From positions 1-5,423 of the forward strand of contig JAESRD010000106.1 in NCBI GenBank assembly GCA_016764835.1: DNA of 5,423 bases, given 5' to 3'. Source of the stretch: Paracoccaceae bacterium (GTDB lineage: Bacteria; Pseudomonadota; Alphaproteobacteria; Rhodobacterales; Rhodobacteraceae). Below are positions 1 through 5,327 of this stretch, in pieces (the first letter of the stretch is position 1; the number at the start of each line of letters is the position of its first letter). Made by a program: the position numbers and the translations under genes. The notes beneath the pieces are model-generated. The model ran no database searches. It was not told the origin of the DNA and was given only the letters and a program-made list of their open reading frames with translations.

Positions 1-1
1 G

Positions 2-423
2 GCGCAAAACATCAGCCTAGCCGTAACCAAACTCAATGCATTGGCCGCCCCACTCAGCGCCGCCGCCCAAAACGTTGGCAGACTTGTTGAATATGTGGCG
101 CAAACGGCAAATATATTGCGGACCAAAGACCTTGCCGCCGCTTTTTATATGCCCGTGCGACAGGTGCAACGGTTGCTCAGAGATCGGCTTGGCCTGTCGC
201 CAAAAAATGTGATTGACCGTTTTGCATTCATGATGCGCTCAGCTTATTGCAAAGCCAAGAACAGCCAGATTTAGCCCAGCTGGCCACAGAGCTAAACTAT
301 GCGGATCAATCCCATTTTAGCAATAATTTCAAACGCATAACTGGTGTTTCACCGGGTAAATACCGCGAGAGATTGCGGCCCGCAGCTGGTTTGGCCGACA
401 AGGCAGATCAACCTGATAAATGA
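2..423 (+). pseudogene. AraC/XylS-family regulator, C-terminal part, frameshifted and truncated by window edge
   Basis: Frame 2 is open from the window edge and encodes the first helix-turn-helix of an AraC/XylS DNA-binding domain: a LAAAF helix, the recognition part RQVQRLLRDRLG, then the family-typical LSPKNVIDRF linker at about 175-223. This frame stops at the TAG at 272-274. Frame 1 then supplies exactly the missing remainder: a DALSLLQ helix from 232, then LAQLATELNYADQSHFS, and the hallmark FKRITGVSPGKYR near 328-366, ending at the TGA at 421-423. Joining the frames at ATG 230-232 restores a normal AraC domain, which implies that one base (probably a G in an original ATGGATG) is missing. 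The N-terminal effector domain lies outside the window. The intact ancestor would bind DNA as a transcription activator or repressor; its target is unknown. It runs convergent to the dehydrogenase gene. A sequencing or assembly error is an alternative to a true pseudogene. Confidence 0.85.
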
Positions 424-528
424 ATTGTCAGTCCGAAATGAAAGCACATAATGTCAGGCTCCGTACCCGGCAGAGGCGCGCCACAGCTGGCTCAGCCACT
501 TGGCAGAAAACCTGCACTGATTGTGTTC

Positions 529-555
529 CCCGTGGCAAGAATTGCTCGCCACGGG
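529..555 (-). terminator. Inverted repeat between convergent genes, possible terminator of the dehydrogenase gene
   Basis: CCCGTGGC (529-536) and GCCACGGG (548-555) form a perfect 8-bp GC-rich stem with an 11-nt loop. It lies about 20 bp downstream of the dehydrogenase stop codon and about 105 bp after the end of the AraC-type gene. The position suits a terminator for the minus-strand dehydrogenase transcript, possibly for both strands. No run of T follows the stem on either strand, so it is not a canonical intrinsic terminator. It could instead be a 3'-end stabilising hairpin. Confidence 0.4.
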
Positions 556-574
556 CAGTGTCATCGGTAATCGG

Positions 575-2017
575 TTAGAGGCCTTTTGCCTGATAGCTGG
601 CCGCAACCCGGCTAATGGAAACCAGATAGGCCGCCATCCGCAGGTCTTTAACATCTTCACGCGCATGCCACACCGCGCGCATGGCCTGATATGCCGTGCG
701 CATCGTATCATCGAGCCCAGAGCGGACCAGCTCCAGCTCACCCGCACCGCGCAGATATTCAGATTTAAAGCCCGGCGACAGCGACCAGCCCAGCTGCGAA
801 TCGGTCGATAACCGCTCCAGCTCATCAACGATCATCTGGTGGCGGCCCTCTTCTTGGCGCCGCTGCATACGGCCAAAGCGGATATGCGACAGGTTCTTGA
901 CCCATTCAAAATAGGACACCGTCACCCCGCCTGCATTTGCATACATGTCGGGGATAATCACCGTCCCCTTATCGCTCAAAATCTCATCAGCACCCGAAGT
1001 GATCGGCCCATTGGCGGCCTCGATGATCAGCGGGGCTTTGATCCGGTCTACATTTGTGAGGTTGATCACCCCTTCAAGCGCTGCCGGGATAAGAATGTCG
1101 CACTCTTCCTCAAGCATTACCGCGCCATCAGCCACATGTCTGGCATCGCCGTAGCCGGTAACGCCGCCAAACTCACCAATATGGGCTTTTACCGCCTCAA
1201 TATCTAACCCGGTCTCGCTAAACAGCGCGCCGTCACGCTCAATAACCGCGATGATTTTGCAGCCATCTTCTTCCTGCAAGAACTTCGCCGCATGATAGCC
1301 CACATTGCCCAGCCCCTGCACAATGACGCGCTTGCCATCAAGGCTGCCGGTCAGCCCGCTTTTGGCCACATCTTCCGGGTAGCGGAAATATTCACGCAAC
1401 GCATATTGCACACCGCGCCCGGTCGCCTCGACCCGGCCCTGAATGCCACCAGCGTTTAAAGGTTTACCTGTTACACAAGCAGCGGCATTAATATCTGTGG
1501 TGTTCATGCGGCGATATTGGTCCACAATCCAGGCCATTTCGCGCTCACCAGTGCCCATATCTGGGGCTGGCACGTTCTGTGCAGGGTTGATCAGGTCACG
1601 TTTCACCAGCTCATAGGCGAAACGGCGCGTGATCTGCTCCATCTCGTGCTCTTCCCATTCGCGCGGGTCAATACACAGCCCGCCCTTGGAGCCACCAAAC
1701 GGCGTCTCAACAAGCGCACATTTGTAAGACATCAACGCCGCCAGCGCTTCGACTTCATCTTGGTTAACGCTCAAGGCAAACCGAATGCCGCCTTTCACTG
1801 GTTCCATATGCTCCGAATGTACAGCACGGTAGCCCGTAAAGGTTTTGATCTCGCCACGCAGCCGCACACCAAAGCGCACTGTATAGGTTGCGTTGCAAAC
1901 CCTGATTTTCTCTTCCAAACCAGGGCTCAAATCCATGAGAGCCACAGCCTTGTTAAACATGATATCAACAGATTCTCTGAAACTTGGCTCTGCTGGGTTT
2001 GCGTGATTGTCGGTCAT
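575..2017 (-). CDS. gdhA: Glutamate (Glu/Leu/Phe/Val-type) dehydrogenase
   Basis: This encodes a complete 480-residue cytosolic enzyme of the hexameric amino-acid dehydrogenase family. It would catalyse reversible NAD(P)-dependent oxidative deamination of glutamate to 2-oxoglutarate and ammonium. The N-terminal substrate domain has the KGGIR motif (Lys75), SYKCALVETPFGGSKGGL (Lys99 and the catalytic-type Lys111) and VPAPDMGTGE (Asp153, proton-transfer position). The stretch ACVTGKPLNAGGIQGR (about 180-195) precedes the nucleotide domain, which carries the Rossmann fingerprint GLGNVG at 235-240. Glu260 lies near the end of the second strand and weakly hints at NAD rather than NADP. The C-terminal half has EAANGPIT (333-340) and NAGGVTVSYFEW (361-372). 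The ITRRF and VTGKP-type motifs resemble the bovine-like glutamate dehydrogenases more than the E. coli GdhA type. Length is normal and no catalytic residue is missing. The ATG at 2017 follows AGGAG by 6 nt. Glutamate is the favoured substrate, but leucine or phenylalanine dehydrogenase activity cannot be excluded by eye. Confidence 0.95.
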   Translation of the reverse strand: MTDNHANPAEPSFRESVDIMFNKAVALMDLSPGLEEKIRVCNATYTVRFGVRLRGEIKTFTGYRAVHSEHMEPVKGGIRFALSVNQDEVEALAALMSYKCALVETPFGGSKGGLCIDPREWEEHEMEQITRRFAYELVKRDLINPAQNVPAPDMGTGEREMAWIVDQYRRMNTTDINAAACVTGKPLNAGGIQGRVEATGRGVQYALREYFRYPEDVAKSGLTGSLDGKRVIVQGLGNVGYHAAKFLQEEDGCKIIAVIERDGALFSETGLDIEAVKAHIGEFGGVTGYGDARHVADGAVMLEEECDILIPAALEGVINLTNVDRIKAPLIIEAANGPITSGADEILSDKGTVIIPDMYANAGGVTVSYFEWVKNLSHIRFGRMQRRQEEGRHQMIVDELERLSTDSQLGWSLSPGFKSEYLRGAGELELVRSGLDDTMRTAYQAMRAVWHAREDVKDLRMAAYLVSISRVAASYQAKGL

Positions 2018-2023
2018 TAATGA

Positions 2024-2028
2024 CTCCT
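2024..2028 (-). promoter_or_regulatory. Ribosome binding site of the dehydrogenase gene
   Basis: The minus strand reads AGGAG here, 6 nt before the ATG at 2017-2015. This fixes the start codon and gives the 480-residue product. Confidence 0.8.
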
Positions 2029-2032
2029 AATT

Positions 2033-2049
2033 TTGCGGCAATACCGCAA
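2033..2049. repeat. Inverted repeat TTGCGG-N5-CCGCAA in dehydrogenase leader
   Basis: Two perfect 6-bp arms, TTGCGG (2033-2038) and CCGCAA (2044-2049), flank the loop CAATA. The repeat ends 5 bp upstream of the AGGAG ribosome binding site on the minus strand. It could be a protein operator or an RNA hairpin that affects translation of the dehydrogenase. Function is inference. Confidence 0.5.
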
Positions 2050-2056
2050 CTCTCTT

Positions 2057-2075
2057 TTCGGTTCCAAAGACCGAA
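2057..2075. repeat. Inverted repeat TTCGGT-N7-ACCGAA in dehydrogenase leader
   Basis: Perfect 6-bp arms TTCGGT (2057-2062) and ACCGAA (2070-2075) flank a 7-nt loop. It lies 7 bp from the neighbouring repeat at 2033-2049, so the dehydrogenase leader would carry two adjacent hairpins or two operator half-site pairs. Confidence 0.45.
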
Positions 2076-2120
2076 CTCGATAATCCGACCTTAGACCGGC
2101 TGCCCGAACATTCATGCTAA

Positions 2121-2134
2121 ATTTCTAAAGAAAT
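2121..2134. promoter_or_regulatory. 14-bp palindrome ATTTCT-AA-AGAAAT, candidate operator
   Basis: Perfect 6-bp arms surround a 2-bp centre, about 100 bp upstream of the dehydrogenase start. ATGCT occurs as a direct repeat at 2114-2118 and at 2133-2137, the second copy overlapping the right arm. The AT-rich symmetric form suits a dimeric regulator. AsnC/Lrp-family proteins often control amino-acid dehydrogenases, but the assignment is a guess. Confidence 0.4.
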
Positions 2135-2196
2135 GCTGAAGCCAGCCCGATCCATAAAAAAAACTTAGCAAAAAAGCGGCGGGTCTTCACCCTTCA

Positions 2197-2228
2197 TTAA
2201 CCATTAAACTGTGTTCTTTTACCTTAAC
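2197..2228 (+). promoter_or_regulatory. TTAA boxes, candidate CtrA half-sites upstream of tadG
   Basis: The sequence TTAACCATTAA lies at 2197-2207 and a further TTAAC at 2224-2228, about 170-200 bp before the tadG start. TTAACCAT and TTAAC resemble half-sites of the alphaproteobacterial cell-cycle regulator CtrA, which controls the pilin gene in Caulobacter. The spacing does not match the full TTAA-N7-TTAA consensus, so this is suggestive only. Confidence 0.3.
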
Positions 2229-2383
2229 GAGCGCCCTATTGCCGGGCGAGCGTCCTTATTGTTGCCAACAAGGAAACGAAAACAACCGCCACACAGCAGC
2301 GCCACAATTTGGCCCTATAGCAATGCGATCTAACAAAAAGCTGAAGCCCGGATTGGGGGCAAGAAAAGGTTTCAGCACTGTGT

Positions 2384-2387
2384 GGAG
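2384..2387 (+). promoter_or_regulatory. Ribosome binding site deciding the tadG start
   Basis: GGAG at 2384-2387 lies 9 nt before the ATG at 2397. This favours ATG 2397 over the in-frame GTG at 2382, which overlaps this site and has no comparable Shine-Dalgarno sequence at the right distance. Confidence 0.6.
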
Positions 2388-2396
2388 ATATTTGAA

Positions 2397-4136
2397 ATGC
2401 GTTGTTTTGCTAACCCTGTGGCTTGGGCCCGTTCAATACGCACCGGGATTCTGAGTCAGTACAGAACTGCCACCAGCCCCCACCGGGCGGGCTTCATTGC
2501 GCGCGAAGATGGCTCTATGGCTATCTTCTCGTTGTTTTTGATCATGGTTATGCTCATCACCGGCGGCATGGCGGTTGACCTTATGCGGCTGGAAACCCAC
2601 CGCATCAGGCTGCAAGCAACGCTTGACCGCGCCGTTCTGGCCGCGGCCGACCTTGAGCAAACCCTAGACCCCGAAACCGTGGTCCGCGACTATTTCGCCA
2701 AGGCCGATCTGCTCGACGACCTGACAAGCGTTATCGTCACCGAAGGGCTCAACTCGCGCACAGTTAACGCGGTCGCCACAACCGATGTTGATATGATATT
2801 CATGCGGATGATGGGCATCGACACGATGGTCGCCCCTGCCGCTGGCACGGCCGCTGAAAGTGTGACCGACATTGAGATCATTATGGTTTTGGATGTGTCC
2901 GGCTCGATGGGCAGCAATTCAAAACTGACAAACCTAAAAACCGCCGCTGAAGATTTTGTCGCAACCGTGTTTTCCGGCGATTCCGAAGGCCGCATCTCTA
3001 TCGGCATTGTGCCTTTTAACGGGCAGGTCAATCTCGGCGCGGCGCTGCTGGCACAATATAATGTCACCGATCAGCACGGTCTCGCTAATTCGAACTGTGT
3101 TGATTTGCCACCGGCGGCCTATTCCGGCTCGGATATTTCAACGACGCTGGCAATGCCACAAACTGCATTTGTTGACACTTATTCAGGCACGTCACATTCG
3201 TCTGGCTACGTGAATTATAGCTCTTATCCGCCCTATTGGTCATACGGCCACATGGTCAATGCTTGGTGCCCACCAGAAGCGACCAACACCGTGTTCCTAC
3301 CATCGCGCAATCAGGGCCAATTGATTAGCCATATCAACGGCCTGTATGCTATCGGCGCGACATCAATCAATGCGGGTATGCGCTGGGGCACTGAGCTGCT
3401 CGATTCAGGCTCGCGGCCCATGTTTACAGACCTGATTTCTGATGGCGAAATATCCGCCAGCTTTACCGGGCGGCCTTATGACTACTTCACCACGAACACG
3501 ATGAAAGTTGTCGTGCTCATGACCGATGGTCAGCATTTCGCCGAAGAGCGCATCAATGACGGCTTCCGCATTGGCCTGTCGCCCATCTACCGTGGCGAAG
3601 ATGGCAAATATTCGATCTATCATGCCAACCAATCTGGCTCGAACAAGTATTATGTGCCCCATACTGGCGGTTGGCAGAATGGTCCTTGGACCGGCGGCAG
3701 CAGCGGTGGTGACTGGGTTTGGAACGGCTGGCAATGGGTCTGGCAGAACGGATCTGTCGGCACAGCGACCCAGCAAACTTGGCCAGAAGTCTGGTCTGAC
3801 TTGCGCCTGTCCTATGTTGCTTGGCAGTTCTACGCCCGCGCCTTTGGCTACAATAGTTACAGCCGCGACTCTGTCTATGCCGCGACAATGGCAACCATTC
3901 GCGACCAAACGCCAACCAGTGAAATGGACACGCAGCTGCAAGCAATGTGTACCGCATCGCGCAATAATGGCATCGTGATTTTTGGCATTGCCTTTGAAGC
4001 GCCAGCCAATGGTGAAAACCAAATCTTCCAATGCGCCTCCTCGCCGTCGCATTTCTATGATGCCAGTGGCCTAGAGATCGTTTCGGTATTCCAGTCGATT
4101 GCAAACCGCATTAACTCGCTGAGGTTGACACAATGA
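2397..4136 (+). CDS. tadG: TadG-like Flp pilus assembly protein with VWA domain
   Basis: This encodes 579 residues: a short basic cytoplasmic N-terminus, one membrane segment at about 42-60 after the motif EDGSMAIF, and a large periplasmic part. The N-terminus matches the Tad/TadE-G-like family, but the residue five after Gly39 is Phe44 rather than the Glu of processed pseudopilins, so it is probably an uncleaved membrane anchor. From about 160 there is a von Willebrand A (VWA) domain with a complete metal-ion-dependent adhesion site: DVSGS (Asp166, Ser168, Ser170), Thr322 in GATSIN, and Asp377 in LMTDGQ. Large insertions sit inside it, one Tyr-rich (271-284) and one Trp/Gly/Asn-rich (424-452). 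Four periplasmic cysteines (234, 291, 518, 546) could form two disulfides. TadG-type proteins act in Flp/Tad pilus assembly and adhesion. Its stop overlaps the next start (ATGA), indicating translational coupling. A VWA adhesin outside the pilus pathway is a less likely alternative. Confidence 0.85.
   Translation: MRCFANPVAWARSIRTGILSQYRTATSPHRAGFIAREDGSMAIFSLFLIMVMLITGGMAVDLMRLETHRIRLQATLDRAVLAAADLEQTLDPETVVRDYFAKADLLDDLTSVIVTEGLNSRTVNAVATTDVDMIFMRMMGIDTMVAPAAGTAAESVTDIEIIMVLDVSGSMGSNSKLTNLKTAAEDFVATVFSGDSEGRISIGIVPFNGQVNLGAALLAQYNVTDQHGLANSNCVDLPPAAYSGSDISTTLAMPQTAFVDTYSGTSHSSGYVNYSSYPPYWSYGHMVNAWCPPEATNTVFLPSRNQGQLISHINGLYAIGATSINAGMRWGTELLDSGSRPMFTDLISDGEISASFTGRPYDYFTTNTMKVVVLMTDGQHFAEERINDGFRIGLSPIYRGEDGKYSIYHANQSGSNKYYVPHTGGWQNGPWTGGSSGGDWVWNGWQWVWQNGSVGTATQQTWPEVWSDLRLSYVAWQFYARAFGYNSYSRDSVYAATMATIRDQTPTSEMDTQLQAMCTASRNNGIVIFGIAFEAPANGENQIFQCASSPSHFYDASGLEIVSVFQSIANRINSLRLTQ
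3672..3752 (+). other. Trp/Gly/Asn-rich insert within the VWA domain of TadG
   Basis: Residues 426-452 of the TadG-like protein contain seven tryptophans within 24 residues (426, 431, 440, 442, 445, 447, 449), set among Gly, Asn, Gln and Ser. The tetrapeptide WQNG occurs at both ends (426-429 and 449-452), and the DNA has the matching near-repeats TGGCAGAATGG and TGGCAGAACGG. The segment follows the last metal-site strand (Asp377) and looks like an aromatic surface loop. Confidence 0.7.
4121..4124 (+). promoter_or_regulatory. Ribosome binding site of the tadE-like gene, inside the end of tadG
   Basis: GAGG at 4121-4124 lies 8 nt before the ATG at 4133, within the last codons of tadG. Together with the ATGA overlap it supports this start codon and coupled translation. 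Confidence 0.6.
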
Positions 4137-4708
4137 GTTTTCTGTCAAATATCCGGCACCGCCTCGTCACAGCCCCGCTCAAAACGCTGCGTTTCTGGCG
4201 CGAAGAGCGCGGCACCGCGACGATCGAATTTGTCCTGACCGTGCCAATTTTTTTGGTGCTCGTCACCTCGGCTGTTGAGCTGGGGGTCGCCCTGACCCGC
4301 CATGTAATGCTTGACCGTGGGCTTGATGTTGCTGTGCGGCAAGTGCGGCTTGGCCAGATAGACACGGCCGATACCGCCACTTATTACACCGAGCTAAAGC
4401 AGGCGATTTGCGACAATGCCTTTATCATCCCTGACTGTATCAACCAGCTTAAGCTAGAGATGATCCGGGTTGATCCGCTAAACTGGACCGGCGTGCCTGC
4501 CGTGCCTGACTGTATTGACCGTGACGATCCGGCGGCAGCGGCGCGTGGATTTGTGCGCGGTCAGCGCAACCAGCTTATGGTACTGCGCGCCTGCGCCTTG
4601 TTTGACCCGTTATACCCAACAACCGGGATCGGTGCCTCGATCCCACGTGCCAGTGGCGATGCCTTTGCCCTCGTTTCCACTGCTTCCTTTGTTATTGAGC
4701 CTATTTAG
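4133..4708 (+). CDS. tadE: TadE-like minor pseudopilin of the Flp/Tad pilus
   Basis: This 191-residue protein has a basic cytoplasmic leader of 27 residues ending in EERG, then TATIEF and a hydrophobic helix (about 31-50). Gly27 followed by Glu at the fifth position (Glu32) is the type IV pseudopilin pattern recognised by TadV-type prepilin peptidases, so cleavage after Gly27 is predicted. The remaining part, about 140 residues, is periplasmic, matches no motif I know, and has four cysteines (93, 102, 127, 154) that could form two disulfides. TadE proteins are low-abundance pseudopilins needed for Flp pilus assembly or initiation. The gene overlaps tadG by 4 bp and is followed after 2 bp by another gene of the same kind. 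The E versus F designation is tentative because both downstream proteins share the TadE-like N-terminus. The peptidase and major pilin are not in the window. Confidence 0.8.
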   Translation: MSFLSNIRHRLVTAPLKTLRFWREERGTATIEFVLTVPIFLVLVTSAVELGVALTRHVMLDRGLDVAVRQVRLGQIDTADTATYYTELKQAICDNAFIIPDCINQLKLEMIRVDPLNWTGVPAVPDCIDRDDPAAAARGFVRGQRNQLMVLRACALFDPLYPTTGIGASIPRASGDAFALVSTASFVIEPI

Positions 4709-4710
4709 AT

Positions 4711-5304
4711 ATGACTGATCATACACGCTCCCGCATTGCCCTCCATTGCCGCCGCTTTGCCGGTGATGAAAGAGGTACGGTCCTGATTGAGGGCATCATC
4801 ATGTTGCCAATCATGATCTGGTGCCTGATTGCCACCTATGTTTTCTTTGACGCCTTTCGCGCCCGCTCGATCAACATTCGTGCCGCTTATACGATCAGCG
4901 ACATGCTGAGCCGCGAAACCGGTTATATTACAGATGATTACCTCGACAGTATGGAACAGTTGCAAGACTTTTTGGTTGAAGGGCTTAACCCCTCTGACCT
5001 GCGTGTCACAGTGTTTTCATATGATGCGGATTCCGACAGCTACTCGGTCAACTGGAGCAAAGGGCGTGGGGGGATGAACCCGATCAGCACCTCGCAACTG
5101 GCCGATTTGCGCCACCACCTGCCGGTCATGCCAGATGGTGAAAACGCTATAATGGTGCAGACAATTGTTGGGTATCAGCCGCGCTATGCTGTTGGTCTGC
5201 CAGAGCAAGATTTTGACGATCTTGTTGTCATCCGGCCGCGTTTTGCCGGGCAGCTTTGCTGGAACTCTGTCGAAGGCGGCAATTACACGACTGCCACCTG
5301 CTAA
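4711..5304 (+). CDS. TadE/TadF-like minor pseudopilin of the Flp/Tad pilus
   Basis: This 197-residue protein has the same plan as its upstream neighbour: a 22-residue basic leader ending in DERG, then TVLIEG and a membrane helix (about 26-48). Glu27 is the fifth residue after Gly22, so prepilin-peptidase cleavage after Gly22 is expected. The periplasmic part is mixed and acidic, with a Ser/Asp/Tyr stretch near 103-115. It has only two cysteines, Cys183 and the very last residue Cys197, which may pair. The ATG lies 2 bp after the previous stop, with no strong Shine-Dalgarno sequence, so it probably depends on translational coupling. It is the last gene of the three-gene operon and ends 23 bp before a convergent gene; I see no clear hairpin terminator between them. 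It could be TadF or a second TadE; the sequence alone does not decide. Confidence 0.78.
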   Translation: MTDHTRSRIALHCRRFAGDERGTVLIEGIIMLPIMIWCLIATYVFFDAFRARSINIRAAYTISDMLSRETGYITDDYLDSMEQLQDFLVEGLNPSDLRVTVFSYDADSDSYSVNWSKGRGGMNPISTSQLADLRHHLPVMPDGENAIMVQTIVGYQPRYAVGLPEQDFDDLVVIRPRFAGQLCWNSVEGGNYTTATC

Positions 5305-5327
5305 GGCCAAGCACCACCTGTCGCTGG

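Larger units (their letters stand above)
2018..2396. other. Divergent intergenic control region between dehydrogenase and tadG
   Basis: About 380 bp lie between the two divergent start codons. I find no convincing coding sequence and no RNA gene. From the dehydrogenase side it holds two tandem inverted repeats (2033-2049 and 2057-2075), a 14-bp palindrome (2121-2134), A-tracts (A8 at 2156-2163, A6 at 2170-2175), and TTAA boxes (2197-2207, 2224-2228). The stretch 2250-2380 shows no clear motif apart from the tadG ribosome binding site at its end. No convincing sigma-70 -35/-10 pair was found by eye for either gene, so the transcription starts are unknown. Confidence 0.7.

Noticed and set aside
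454..1207. Several open frames overlapping the 3' half of the dehydrogenase gene on both strands
   Set aside because: All lie inside or across the conserved coding sequence and show no protein-family features.
1517..2020. 167-codon open frame antisense to the start of the dehydrogenase gene
   Set aside because: It is a shadow of a clearly conserved enzyme gene; no family motif and no ribosome binding site that I can support.
2181..2248. Short hairpins GGGT-CTTC-ACCC (2181-2192) and CGCCC-N7-GGGCG (2232-2248)
   Set aside because: Stems of only 4-5 bp with no T-run or known motif; such repeats are expected by chance in DNA of this composition.
2382..2396. GTG at 2382 as the tadG start
   Set aside because: The GGAG at 2384-2387 overlaps it and is correctly spaced for the ATG at 2397, which is the better start.
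2239..2454. 71-codon plus-strand frame upstream of and overlapping tadG
   Set aside because: It overlaps the tadG start in another frame, its start codon has no clear ribosome binding site, and the product has no recognisable features; probably leader DNA. A small hydrophobic leader peptide cannot be fully excluded.
3405..4104. Long open frames (215 and 183 codons) antisense to tadG
   Set aside because: They have no recognisable motifs, their composition is rich in Arg, His and Cys in the way expected for antisense shadows, and they overlap a well-supported VWA-domain gene.
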